NCBI RefSeq assembly: GCF_023008165.1
Contig: NZ_JAKQZA010000006.1
Coordinates: 124,001 to 188,000, forward strand
Length of the DNA: 64,000 bases
Reading direction: 5' to 3'
Source of the DNA: Kordiimonas laminariae
GTDB lineage: Bacteria; Pseudomonadota; Alphaproteobacteria; Sphingomonadales; Kordiimonadaceae
Below, piece by piece: positions 24,821-33,587 of this stretch. Position 1 is the stretch's first letter. Each line of letters begins with the position of its first letter. A program made the translations under genes and the position numbers. Below the pieces are notes generated by a model. It saw only the letters and a program-made list of their open reading frames with translations. It ran no database searches and was not told the origin of the DNA.

Positions 24821-25357
24821 TCACACAGCCTCGACTGTAAGGTCGAGGCGCATGCTCCCTGCGGTGTTAAACAAAGCCGCTTCCAAAAGCTTTAAATCTT
24901 CATCAGCAATATTAACTGCAAAACGGGTTCTATAGTCAGCGCCATGATTTGTTGAAATACGGCGACTGTTCATCCGAACAATATTGGCTCCATGATTGAC
25001 GAGCACTTCACTGATCCGCGCAACAAGGCCCGGCCTATCACCTCCAGTGATTTCCACCGTATGGCTAACTGTCCCTCTATCATCTCTCATTAATTCAAAT
25101 GGGAATGCACAAGCAGTGATTCTCGCACCCTTAAGTAAATCTAGGGCAGCAAGACCTTCTTCAAGTTCCCTAGCCTCTGTAGCGCCTTCAAGTTCTGCCA
25201 CACATGAAAATTCAAACCCTTCGCCCAGCACAGCAAAGGCAGAATCTGCCAAATTTGCCCCAGTATCAAATAGATAACTGGTAACAGCGGAAACGATTCC
25301 AACCCTGTCTTTACCCATGATTGTTAGCAATACGGCATTAGATTGCGAGCCAGTCAT
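24821..25357 (-). CDS. GcvR-like double ACT-domain regulator
   Basis: 178 residues from ATG 25357, preceded by CAGGAGACTTGT; the upstream 23 codons lack a ribosome site. Two ACT domains: LTIMGKDRVGIVSAVTSYLFDTGANLADS (about 9-37) and ITGGDRPGLVARISEVLVNHGANIVRMNS (about 97-125). This is the plan of GcvR, the accessory repressor of glycine cleavage. Whether it binds glycine is unknown. Convergent with the MlaC-like gene, with only one base between stops. Confidence 0.83.
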   Translation of the reverse strand: MTGSQSNAVLLTIMGKDRVGIVSAVTSYLFDTGANLADSAFAVLGEGFEFSCVAELEGATEARELEEGLAALDLLKGARITACAFPFELMRDDRGTVSHTVEITGGDRPGLVARISEVLVNHGANIVRMNSRRISTNHGADYRTRFAVNIADEDLKLLEAALFNTAGSMRLDLTVEAV

Positions 25358-25447
25358 ACAAGTCTCCTGAGAAAAAGGTGGTGTTTTCAAATAAGTTTGA
25401 TAAATAATCGCCGCGCACACAATCACATTTTAATATGGAAAGAGACT

Positions 25448-25669
25448 ATGGCGGACGAACAGCTTCTTCACCTTGTTTTTGGCGGTCAGGTAAAAAACCC
25501 ACAAGAGCTTACTTTCGCAGATATCCAAAAGCTTGATATCGTAGGCATCTATCCTTCGTATCAGGAAGCAGAAGCAGCTTGGCGCAGTGTCAGCCAGGCA
25601 AATGTGGACGACGCAATGACCAAATACGTTATTGTACACTTGCACAAGCTTCTACAGCCAAGCGAATAA
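25448..25669 (+). CDS. DUF4170-family small protein
   Basis: 73 residues from ATG 25448 (GGAAAGAGACT upstream). LHLVFGGQVKNPQELTF, then GIYPSYQEAEAAWRSVSQANVDDAMTKYVIVHLHKLL, matching the DUF4170 pattern of small alphaproteobacterial proteins. Function unknown. Divergent from the ACT regulator and followed by a very strong terminator. Confidence 0.82.
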   Translation: MADEQLLHLVFGGQVKNPQELTFADIQKLDIVGIYPSYQEAEAAWRSVSQANVDDAMTKYVIVHLHKLLQPSE

Positions 25670-25677
25670 GATACAAA

Positions 25678-25715
25678 AAAAGCCTCAAGCATCATATGCT
25701 TGGGGCTTTTTATTT
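25678..25715 (+). terminator. terminator after DUF4170 gene
   Basis: A 15-bp stem with one G-U pair (25678-25692 with 25696-25710), AAAAGCC at its base, followed by TATTT. Confidence 0.92.
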
Positions 25716-25729
25716 AAGGATACGCAAAG

Positions 25730-25918
25730 TTAGTTAGCAATCTTGCGCCCTGAAAAATAACTATTGATACCTGCTTCAATGGCTGCACCGCTTTTATCAT
25801 AAGCGCCAACACGTCCATACATTGCCCGTGATGCTTCTTCACGAGAGGAAGGAACGAGCCTGTTCAGCTCTAGTTTTACAAGTCTTGTCAGACCATCATG
25901 ATTTACTAACTGGTTCAT
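25730..25918 (-). CDS. small hypothetical protein
   Basis: 62 residues from ATG 25918, chosen because AGGTGGTT lies just upstream; a longer form from 25954 lacks a ribosome site. MNQLVNHDGLTRLVKLELNR, SSREEASRAMYGRVGAY, ending GINSYFSGRKIAN. Basic, helical, no signal peptide. Not recognised. Confidence 0.5.
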   Translation of the reverse strand: MNQLVNHDGLTRLVKLELNRLVPSSREEASRAMYGRVGAYDKSGAAIEAGINSYFSGRKIAN

Positions 25919-26010
25919 ATAACCACCTACATTTTCTAAATTCACATTTGTCATACTGAATTTTTAACAGCTGGTTGCTGCAGTGCCATGTAGGTTTCAT
26001 GACAAAAAAA

Positions 26011-26044
26011 ATACAGTAGCAAAGGCTTTACTTCGCTACTGTAT
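26011..26044 (-). terminator. terminator after DUF885 gene
   Basis: ATACAGTAGC and GCTACTGTAT arms; on the minus strand followed by a run of eight T. Confidence 0.88.
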
Positions 26045-26059
26045 CAATTCTTTCGGCCT

Positions 26060-27895
26060 TTAGCCCTTCAACTTAGCAACCCAGGCATTCACATTTTCTT
26101 CAAGTATCGAGAGCGGTACGGCACCATTTGCAAGCACAACCGAATGGAAACCACGCCAATCAAATTTATCGCCAAGCTCTGCTCTGGCTTTCTCACGCAG
26201 TTCCATGATTTTAAGCTTGCCAACCATATAGGCAGTCGCCTGCCCTGGCATAACTATGTAACGCTCAATTGCTGCAATGTTATCACCAAGAGGATTTGGT
26301 GTATTATCACTCAGATACTGAATTGCCTGCTCACGTGTCCATTTCTTATGGTGAAGGCCTGTATCTACCACCAAACGACACGCGCGCCACAGTTCCATCG
26401 CCAGACGACCAAAATCAGAGTATGGGTCTGAATAGAACCCCATATCCTTACCCAGTTCTTCGGTATATAACCCCCATCCTTCAGAGAAAGCAGTGAAACG
26501 TGCTGTACGCTGGAAGAGCGGTACACCATCAAGCTCCTGCGAAATTGCAATCTGGAAGTGGTGCCCAGGAATACCTTCATGATAGGCAAGTGCTTCAAGC
26601 TGATATGTTGGCATCAGGCGCGTATCACGGAGGTTCGCATAGAAAATACCAGGGCGTGAACCATCAGGTGCTGAGCGTTGATAAAAAGCCTTACCAGCGG
26701 AATTTTCACGGAATTTTTCTACCGCACGTACTTCCATTGGTGCTTTAGGCATTAGATCAAAATACTCAGGCACCTTAGTGCGCATTGCATCAACATATTC
26801 GTTGGCTTTTGCGATATATTCTTCTTTGCCTGCGTCTGTATTTTCATAATAAAAACGAGGGTCATCACGCGTAAAGGCAAAGAAGTCCTGCAAGCTGCCT
26901 TCAAACTCCACCTGCTTCATGATCTCTTTCATAGCACCGTGGATACGTTCAACATTATCGAGACCTAGTTGATGAATTTCATCCGCAGACATATCAGTCG
27001 TAGTGTTATTCTTCAGCGCTTGCGCATAGAAGGCTTCACCGTCCGGGAACTTCCAGGCACCATCGTCAGTAGTCGCTATCCCTTGTTCACGCTTTAATTC
27101 AGCAATCAACATATCATAGCCACTTTTAAAACCACCCAGTAGGGCAGCGGTCGCAGCTTCAACAAGCTCCGCCTCTTCACCATCAGGCAAGTTCAAAGTT
27201 CCAACTTTGCGCTTAAAGTTCGCGAGGATAATACCATCCTCACCTTCCTCAAATGGTGCGCCCTTAAAGAGATTTTCGGAAGCTGTAATAACGTACGGGT
27301 AAACGAACTGGGGTGCCATCACTCCCATATTAGCTCGCACTTTCATATCTGCAGCTACTTGCCCAAGGAATGTTTCAACCCGCTCAAGACGCTTAACATA
27401 AGCTTCAGCATCAGCTTTATTGGAAACGCTGTGAACAGTCATCAAATGTGATGGTACTGTAGTTTGCCACCCGAACATCTGGTTTACCGGATATCCGTGA
27501 TGACGCCACTGATGGTTCGCAAGGAAACGTTCTGCAGTAATTTCAAAAATACGGTAAGATAGCTGTGTCTTTGCATCCAGCGCATTAAAGTCAAACGTTC
27601 TAAGAGCAGCTAACTGCTCCTTATAAAGAGCCAGCATCTTTTCAGCGGCAGCATCTGTGACTTCCGGCCACTTATCATTGTTTGATTTATCACCTAAACG
27701 TTCTGCCTGAAGCGGGTTTAGAGCAAGGCGCTCTGCCATAACTTCATCGAAAAACTCCATAATCGCGGCATTCTGATTTACTTCAGACATCTCCGGCGCG
27801 GCTTGAGTCGTTTCATTTTTGTTGGTTTGGTTACCTGCATCACAGGCTGCAAGAGCAAGCACAAGTGCAATAGTTGAGATAGATTTTTGTATCAT
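26060..27895 (-). CDS. DUF885-family lipoprotein, putative metallopeptidase
   Basis: 611 residues. Lipoprotein signal with LAAC (Cys18), then the DUF885 domain. The conserved YHEGIPGHHFQIAI segment (about residue 452) supplies a HExxxHH-like metal site, and the C-terminal YMVGKLKIMELREKA is the other family hallmark. Members are suspected zinc peptidases; activity is not shown for most. A low-complexity Asn/Thr linker follows the lipid-anchored Cys. Monocistronic. Confidence 0.88.
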   Translation of the reverse strand: MIQKSISTIALVLALAACDAGNQTNKNETTQAAPEMSEVNQNAAIMEFFDEVMAERLALNPLQAERLGDKSNNDKWPEVTDAAAEKMLALYKEQLAALRTFDFNALDAKTQLSYRIFEITAERFLANHQWRHHGYPVNQMFGWQTTVPSHLMTVHSVSNKADAEAYVKRLERVETFLGQVAADMKVRANMGVMAPQFVYPYVITASENLFKGAPFEEGEDGIILANFKRKVGTLNLPDGEEAELVEAATAALLGGFKSGYDMLIAELKREQGIATTDDGAWKFPDGEAFYAQALKNNTTTDMSADEIHQLGLDNVERIHGAMKEIMKQVEFEGSLQDFFAFTRDDPRFYYENTDAGKEEYIAKANEYVDAMRTKVPEYFDLMPKAPMEVRAVEKFRENSAGKAFYQRSAPDGSRPGIFYANLRDTRLMPTYQLEALAYHEGIPGHHFQIAISQELDGVPLFQRTARFTAFSEGWGLYTEELGKDMGFYSDPYSDFGRLAMELWRACRLVVDTGLHHKKWTREQAIQYLSDNTPNPLGDNIAAIERYIVMPGQATAYMVGKLKIMELREKARAELGDKFDWRGFHSVVLANGAVPLSILEENVNAWVAKLKG

Positions 27896-28022
27896 TTGTA
27901 ATCCCCTGACCTCTAGCGAACTTTCAAAAGTTCAGCCCCTATCAAATATTTATCTGCCTTCCTTAAGAGTTTGCCAACCCCTTTAGCGCTATTGTGATGC
28001 ACTAGAGCGCTCAGTGGTTATC

Positions 28023-28051
28023 TTGACAAAACTGTCAGTGGTGATTATTTG
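28023..28051 (+). promoter_or_regulatory. probable promoter of hspQ
   Basis: TTGACA-N17-TATTTG, a perfect -35 with a weak -10, 24 bp before the hspQ start. Confidence 0.5.
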
Positions 28052-28074
28052 ACGCGTGAGTAAAGGAGTTTTCC

Positions 28075-28419
28075 ATGCAAGAACCGTTAAATATTACAAA
28101 AGATCCTATATTCACGATTGGCCAGGTGGTGAAACATCGGGTGTTCTCGTTTCGTGGTGTAATATTTGATGTGGATCCAGAGTTTTCTAATTCTGAGGAA
28201 TGGTGGGAATCTATCCCTGCGGAAATTCGCCCGGCGAAAGATCAACCTTTCTACCATATTTTCGCTGAAAACGAGGAAACAAGCTATGAGGCTTATGTTT
28301 CTCAACAAAATTTGCTTGCGGACGATTCAGATGAACCGGTTAACCACCCGGATGTAAGTGAGTTGTTTGGTAACCTTGTTGAAGGTAAATACGAACTGGG
28401 ATCATTCCCACACCACTAA
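28075..28419 (+). CDS. hspQ: heat shock protein HspQ
   Basis: 114 residues. FTIGQVVKHRVFSFRGVIFDVDPEF, then PFYHIFAENEETSYEAYVSQQNLLADDS: the HspQ/YccV hemimethylated-DNA-binding fold. In enterobacteria HspQ enhances Lon-dependent degradation and DnaA turnover. Start supported by TAAAGGAG. Monocistronic between its own promoter and a strong terminator. Confidence 0.93.
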   Translation: MQEPLNITKDPIFTIGQVVKHRVFSFRGVIFDVDPEFSNSEEWWESIPAEIRPAKDQPFYHIFAENEETSYEAYVSQQNLLADDSDEPVNHPDVSELFGNLVEGKYELGSFPHH

Positions 28420-28445
28420 ATCTCTGCAGTGATTTAGATACAAAA

Positions 28446-28472
28446 AAAGCGGCGCCTCACACGCCGCTTTTT
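28446..28472 (+). terminator. terminator after hspQ
   Basis: AAAGCGGCG-CCTCACA-CGCCGCTTT plus T-run; A-rich on the other side, so it could also serve the converging small gene. Confidence 0.92.
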
Positions 28473-28496
28473 GTTTTGGCAAATACTGTTTTGTGC

Positions 28497-28607
28497 TTAT
28501 GCAACAAACATTGCCAGAAAAGCTACAACAGCCAAGATAGCTACGGTCGCACGGACACCGATTTTCAAAAAACCCGTATATGTATCTTCCTGATCTTTGA
28601 TTTCCAT
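28497..28607 (-). CDS. 36-residue membrane peptide, aa3-type oxidase subunit IV-like
   Basis: Read directly from the minus strand: 36 codons, ATG at 28607, TAA at 28497, with GGAGTGG 6-12 bases upstream. The N-terminal part, MEIKDQEDTYTGFLKI, is followed by one transmembrane helix, TVAILAVVAFLAMFVA. The pattern of a short polar head with a TYxGF motif and one helix fits the alphaproteobacterial COX4_pro_2 peptides bound to aa3 cytochrome c oxidase. No oxidase genes are adjacent. Too short for common gene callers. Confidence 0.72.
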   Translation of the reverse strand: MEIKDQEDTYTGFLKIGVRATVAILAVVAFLAMFVA

Positions 28608-28680
28608 TTTTCCCACTCCAGGAGTTAGAATTATTTTTTTCTAACTAATATATAGCGAAACAAAGTTTCGCCGCCAAGTG

Positions 28681-29649
28681 TTAATGCGCCAAGCATTCGA
28701 TTAACATTGCAGGGTCAATATTCCCTCCACTGATCACACAAACGGTGGTTTTATCCTTCGCATCAAGCTTACCTGCCAGCACCGCAGCGAGAGAAACCAC
28801 ACCACCCGGTTCCCCCACGATTTTAAGTGTTCGAGCTGCATAACCAACAGCAGCCTTAGCCTCATCATCAGTAACCGTTAGTCCTTTAATCCCAAGGCCT
28901 TTCAAAACAGGGAAAGTCAGGCTTCCTGCACTTGGCGTGAGGAGCGCATCACATATAGAACGTGCACCAAAATCAACCGTTTGAATCTCGCCACATTCAA
29001 GGGATCGCATAACATCATCAAATTCATTTGGCTCAACAGCATATCCATCAAGCTTTGGGAAAGCCTTATAAAGAGATGTGAATGTACCCGAGCATAAACC
29101 GCCTCCACCACAATTCACCAGCACTTGATCCGGTGTAGCCCCTAGTGCTTTCAGGTCTTCAGCAATTTCAAGCCCTACAGTCCCCTGCCCGGCCATAATA
29201 TATTCATTATTGTACGGAGGTACGATAACTGCACCACTATCCCCTGCCGCGCGTTTAGCAACTTCCTCACGGTCCTCATTATACCGATCATAGAATACCA
29301 CTTCAGCACCATATCCTCGCGTGCCGTCTACCTTCAACTGCGGAGCATCTGCAGGCATAATGATCGTTGCCTTGATACCCAGCATTTGTGCTGCACGAGC
29401 AATACCTTGAGCGTGGTTACCGCTGGAGAATGCAAGCACACCTGCCGCTTTTTCATCATCAGATAACCTTGAGAGACGATTATAGGCCCCGCGAAACTTA
29501 AAAGAACCCGTATGTTGCAGGTTTTCACACTTCAGGAATACACGCCCACCAACGCGTTCATTCAGTAGCGGACTTTCAATAAGAGGTGTCCTGACAGCAA
29601 CACCTTTAAGTTGCTCCGCAGCACTCTGAACCATATCGTAAGAAAACAT
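28681..29649 (-). CDS. threonine/serine dehydratase-like PLP enzyme
   Basis: 322 residues, fold-type II PLP enzyme. Lys in SFKFRGAYN (about 50-58) forms the Schiff base, NHAQG contacts substrate, and GGGGLCSG holds the phosphate; the C-terminus has SGGNID. Length lacks the regulatory ACT domain of biosynthetic IlvA, so it is catabolic threonine ammonia-lyase or serine racemase-like. Next to genes for a small membrane protein and an amine oxidase on the same strand. Confidence 0.88.
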   Translation of the reverse strand: MFSYDMVQSAAEQLKGVAVRTPLIESPLLNERVGGRVFLKCENLQHTGSFKFRGAYNRLSRLSDDEKAAGVLAFSSGNHAQGIARAAQMLGIKATIIMPADAPQLKVDGTRGYGAEVVFYDRYNEDREEVAKRAAGDSGAVIVPPYNNEYIMAGQGTVGLEIAEDLKALGATPDQVLVNCGGGGLCSGTFTSLYKAFPKLDGYAVEPNEFDDVMRSLECGEIQTVDFGARSICDALLTPSAGSLTFPVLKGLGIKGLTVTDDEAKAAVGYAARTLKIVGEPGGVVSLAAVLAGKLDAKDKTTVCVISGGNIDPAMLIECLAH

Positions 29650-29655
29650 ACCGGT

Positions 29656-29895
29656 TTATCTTTCTTTTTTCTTTTTACGTTCCTGCCACCAGCGACCAAG
29701 CTTAACTTCCTGCTTGCGGCGGAAACGGCGAACAAAAGGGAAATCAACGGAGAGGATAATCAGCCCCACAGGGATCATCCAGAAGCCAAGTACAGGTAAA
29801 AACCCTAGAAACCCGCCGAGGATACATAATACCCCAACTATTATCCTGCCAATGCGGGAAGCTGGCATAATCTTATTAACTGCGTCTTTAACCAT
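29656..29895 (-). CDS. PGPGW-like small membrane protein
   Basis: 79 residues. Two hydrophobic segments, RIIVGVLCILGGFLGFLPVLG and FWMIPVGLIILSV, then a strongly basic tail ending WWQERKKKKER. The GFLPVLGFWMIPVGLIILSVD pattern matches the PGPGW putative membrane family, often misnamed tryptophan synthase-like. It ends 6 bp before the dehydratase start, so they share a transcript. Confidence 0.75.
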   Translation of the reverse strand: MVKDAVNKIMPASRIGRIIVGVLCILGGFLGFLPVLGFWMIPVGLIILSVDFPFVRRFRRKQEVKLGRWWQERKKKKER

Positions 29896-29911
29896 AAGGT
29901 GTGAACTTTTC

Positions 29912-31210
29912 TTATCGTTTAAATATATTCACTGCTGTCCCTATGGCAGATAAGGTCTCTCGCACCGATTGCCAACCAGAATTTTTACCATTCACAGAAT
30001 TTGACAATGTTTCAAATCGATCACTTTCTCCCGTTACCGCCTCAGCGATCAATTCAGCAATTACGTGGGCTGATGCAATGCCTTGCCCTTCATATGCATG
30101 GGCAAAAAGAATATTGTCACTTACCTTCCCTAACTGTGGGAAAGGCTGTGTTCCAGCTCCATAATACCCACCCCATTCAAACTCGACCTTCACGCCTGAC
30201 AGATCAGGAAAATAATGAGTAAGTTTTGGTTGAAGATGCTCTCTAATACTGGATGGATGAGAACCTACCACCATATCTCCTCCTGCAAAAAGAAGGCGAT
30301 TATCGGCACTCTTTGATATGATTTCCGTATTATCGCCGCAGAAAGAAAGTGAAGAAGCATATTTAAAAATATCAGGCAGTCGGCCTTCACCGAGCTGTTC
30401 AGTTGCTATTACATATCGGCCTACAGGCTTAACGGATTTTACAAGCTCTGGTACCAGATCCCCAAGGTAAGCGTTTCCAGCAAGAATAACTTTGTCAGCG
30501 GTTACACGGCCATAACCGGTATCAACTACAAGTTTTTCACCGCGGTCGATGTGCTGTACCCGTGCATCTTCGAATATTTTTACACCCTGGTTTTCGGCAG
30601 CTCGGGCTTCTCCCCTGATCAAGTTCATAGGATGACAGCTAAACCAGTTTTTATGAGCATACCCGGCAACAGCGGTTTGAATACCGCCTGCCTGGGCAAT
30701 CATATCCTCACCTAACAATTCCGCATGGTTATGAAGACCATGCTTTGCCATCACCTCAATAGATTGCTGTAATTGCTCAACGTGTTTGTCTGACTGATAC
30801 AGTTCAACAACTCCGCCTTGCGGCGCACATTCTATGCCGTACTTGCGGATAGTATCTTTGACATAATTCAAACCTTCACGACCAAGCGCCCATACGGCTG
30901 GAGCAACATCTTCCCAAAATTCACTATATTTAGGGTAATCAAGTGCGGCTGGGCCATATGTACCCTGTATTATGCCAACACTACGTCCACTTGCCCCCCA
31001 GCCAATATAGTTTTGCTCTACAAGGACAACATTCTTACCCCGTTCCGCTAACGCTAGCGCAGTTGCAACACCGGTGAAACCACCACCAATAACACACACT
31101 TCAGCGCGAACATTGCCTTCTAGCCTTCTAAAGACATCAAGATCATTACATGTCGCAGTGAAATAGCTATGTGGCAGCTGATCTTCATGAATGCTGTCGC
31201 GAACGCGCAT
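29912..31210 (-). CDS. FAD-dependent amine oxidase, PuuB/DAO family
   Basis: 432 residues. Dinucleotide-binding VCVIGGGFTGVATALALAERG (about 37-57), then GWGASGRSVG, and C-terminal WGGYYGAGTQPFPQLG for FAD. The order of motifs is that of gamma-glutamylputrescine oxidase (PuuB) within the D-amino-acid oxidase superfamily. The upstream gene on the same strand encodes a semialdehyde dehydrogenase 13 bp away, the expected next step in polyamine breakdown. The substrate is inferred. Confidence 0.87.
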   Translation of the reverse strand: MRVRDSIHEDQLPHSYFTATCNDLDVFRRLEGNVRAEVCVIGGGFTGVATALALAERGKNVVLVEQNYIGWGASGRSVGIIQGTYGPAALDYPKYSEFWEDVAPAVWALGREGLNYVKDTIRKYGIECAPQGGVVELYQSDKHVEQLQQSIEVMAKHGLHNHAELLGEDMIAQAGGIQTAVAGYAHKNWFSCHPMNLIRGEARAAENQGVKIFEDARVQHIDRGEKLVVDTGYGRVTADKVILAGNAYLGDLVPELVKSVKPVGRYVIATEQLGEGRLPDIFKYASSLSFCGDNTEIISKSADNRLLFAGGDMVVGSHPSSIREHLQPKLTHYFPDLSGVKVEFEWGGYYGAGTQPFPQLGKVSDNILFAHAYEGQGIASAHVIAELIAEAVTGESDRFETLSNSVNGKNSGWQSVRETLSAIGTAVNIFKR

Positions 31211-31223
31211 AAACCTACCTGAA

Positions 31224-32672
31224 TTAAATCCCTGACATGCAGAGATACTTCATTTCAATATAATCTTCGATACCGTACTTTGAGCCTTCACGACCAAGGC
31301 CGGACTGTTTAACCCCACCAAACGGCGCAACCTCTGTTGAAAGAATGCCCGTGTTGATACCTACCATACCATATTCAAGCGCTTCCGCCACTCTCCAAAC
31401 ACGAGAGAGATTATTGGCATAAAAGTATGAGGCTAGACCAAACTCCGTATCATTGGCTTGAGCAATAACATCTGTTTCATCATCAAATTTAAATATTGGC
31501 GCCAGTGGGCCAAAGGTTTCTTCTCTGGCCACCTTCATTTCTCTGGTTACACCACGAAGAATTGTTGGTTCAAAAAAAGTTCGGCCTGAAGCATGCCGTC
31601 TGCCGCCTAATACAACTTCAGCGCCCTTGGAGACAGCATCTTCAATATGCTCTTCAACCTTTTCAACGGCGCTTTCACTGATGAGTGGTCCTTGTACGAC
31701 ACCAGCTTCCATACCGTTACCTACTTTCATTTCAGCAACAGCTTTAGTGTATTTTTCAAGGAACTCCTCATATACGCCAGATTGTACATAAATGCGGTTT
31801 GCACACACACAGGTTTGGCCGCTATTTCGGTATTTAGAAGCAATTGCACCGTCAATCGCTGCATCTATATCTGCGTCATCAAACACAATGAATGGTGCAT
31901 TCCCACCAAGTTCCAGCGATATCTTCTTAATATCATCTGCACATTGGCGCATCAGAATACGGCCAACACCAGTTGAGCCCGTAAAGGTAATTTTACGCAC
32001 TGTTTGATTTTCACAGAGCTCGGCACCAATCGCTCGTGCGTCCGTACCTGTTACCACACTCATGATACCTTTCGGCAATCCAGCCTCTTCACCGAGCACC
32101 GCTAGAGCAAGTGCTGAAAGCGGTGTTTCTGAAGCAGGTTTCACAACAACGCCGCATCCAACGGCAAGCGCTGGGCCTACTTTACGGGTAATCATAGCGT
32201 TCGGGAAATTCCAAGGGGTGATGGCACCCACAACGCCGATTGGCTGCTTCAGCACCACAATACGACTGCTTGAATTATGCTGAGGGATAACATCCCCATA
32301 CACTCGCTTACCTTCTTCGGCGAACCATTCAATAAAACTGGCACCGTAAGCAATTTCGCCTGTCGCTTCAGCAAGGGGTTTGCCCATCTCTGCTGTCAGT
32401 ATTTGCGCCAGGTCAGCTTGATTTGCCATGATGAGCTCATACCAACGACGCAGAATAGCTGCGCGTTCTTTTGCTGTTCGTGCGGCCCAGCCCTTCATTG
32501 CTTCTTCAGCGGCATCAATTGCAGATTTTGTTTCTTCTCTGCCAAGGCTAGGAAGAGTAGCAAGCTTTTCCCCCGTGGCAGGATTGAATACATCAAAGGT
32601 ATCCGGTGAAGAAACCCACTCACCGCCAATATAAGCTTCATTTTTCAGAAGGTTCGTGTTGCGCAGTTCCAT
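31224..32672 (-). CDS. gabD: succinate-semialdehyde dehydrogenase-like, NAD(P)-dependent
   Basis: 482 residues, the usual GabD length. TPWNFPNAMITRKVGPALAVGC, LELGGNAPFIVFDDADID (catalytic Glu), and GQTCVCANR (catalytic Cys) are aldehyde dehydrogenase signatures; KYGIEDYIEMKYLCM at the C-terminus is typical of GabD. It oxidises succinate semialdehyde to succinate, feeding the TCA cycle from GABA. First gene of the strand block with the PuuB-like oxidase. Confidence 0.91.
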   Translation of the reverse strand: MELRNTNLLKNEAYIGGEWVSSPDTFDVFNPATGEKLATLPSLGREETKSAIDAAEEAMKGWAARTAKERAAILRRWYELIMANQADLAQILTAEMGKPLAEATGEIAYGASFIEWFAEEGKRVYGDVIPQHNSSSRIVVLKQPIGVVGAITPWNFPNAMITRKVGPALAVGCGVVVKPASETPLSALALAVLGEEAGLPKGIMSVVTGTDARAIGAELCENQTVRKITFTGSTGVGRILMRQCADDIKKISLELGGNAPFIVFDDADIDAAIDGAIASKYRNSGQTCVCANRIYVQSGVYEEFLEKYTKAVAEMKVGNGMEAGVVQGPLISESAVEKVEEHIEDAVSKGAEVVLGGRRHASGRTFFEPTILRGVTREMKVAREETFGPLAPIFKFDDETDVIAQANDTEFGLASYFYANNLSRVWRVAEALEYGMVGINTGILSTEVAPFGGVKQSGLGREGSKYGIEDYIEMKYLCMSGI

Positions 32673-32753
32673 TTCTGGCTCCCCCGAGTAGCTGGCACAA
32701 TTAACTTATTGTAATTGGTGCCAGATTTTAAGAAGTCAGACAATGGAGAAGTG

Positions 32754-33587
32754 TTAAAAGAGCCAAACAACACCAAAGAAGGAGGAAAATTGTACACGTT
32801 CACCAACTTCACTGCGGGTGATTGTGCTGTCCGCTGCACTGTTTTTAAGATCAGACAGGCGCACGGTACCTTTAATAAGCCAGTTTTTCCCTAGTCGTTG
32901 TTCAACGGCGGCTTCAGCATACAGTTCGTATATACCGGCTTTCGCTCGGAACGGTTCGAAAAGAACACTATCTTCCTCAACACCAAAAAACACCTGATTA
33001 AATTTCTGGGAACCCCAGTTCGCACCCACAATAGGAGTAACCCTCAAACCTGAATTCAGCTCGAATGTATATCCCATTTCGGCTTCGATATTGGAACCAC
33101 GGTGTGCACCGCTTACTCCCCAATAGGCTTCTGCACTTAGGAACAATTTATAAAATGAGGTCCCTGCGAAAGCACCTAATTCAAATGTATCCAGTGTTTC
33201 GCCAGAATTAATATCAGCAACCAGATCATTAGCGCGCCCCAAATTCCAACGAGCAATAGGCCCAGCCCTTAGAAAGCGGCTTTTATAGAGCGCAACACCT
33301 GCCCTGTCACCTTCGATAAAAACCGTATCATTCCAGGTTACATTAATATCTAATGTTGCTTGAACATCATATCTGCTTGAGCCAATAAACTGCGGAGCCA
33401 GACCAAGACCGAAACCGATTTGCCCACCCCAACGATCTTTTTTTCGTTCCGTTTCCAGCTCAACAGATTCTATGTAATTAGGTTTACCAATAGTGGTAGA
33501 TGCTGTCTGCCCATAAGCAGATGTACTTATGAAAACCAAAACCACCAGCACACAAACGTGCCACAGGGTTGATCTTACCGGCTCCAT
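32754..33587 (-). CDS. MipA/OmpV-family outer membrane protein
   Basis: 277 residues. Signal peptide VCVLVVLVFISTSAYG, then alternating beta strands ending in an aromatic residue (FFGVVWLF), as outer membrane barrels do. RWGGQIGFGLGLAPQFIGSSRYDVQATLDINVTW matches MipA/OmpV. The start overlaps the end of the upstream hydrolase gene by 13 bp, so the two are coupled. Confidence 0.85.
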   Translation of the reverse strand: MEPVRSTLWHVCVLVVLVFISTSAYGQTASTTIGKPNYIESVELETERKKDRWGGQIGFGLGLAPQFIGSSRYDVQATLDINVTWNDTVFIEGDRAGVALYKSRFLRAGPIARWNLGRANDLVADINSGETLDTFELGAFAGTSFYKLFLSAEAYWGVSGAHRGSNIEAEMGYTFELNSGLRVTPIVGANWGSQKFNQVFFGVEEDSVLFEPFRAKAGIYELYAEAAVEQRLGKNWLIKGTVRLSDLKNSAADSTITRSEVGERVQFSSFFGVVWLF

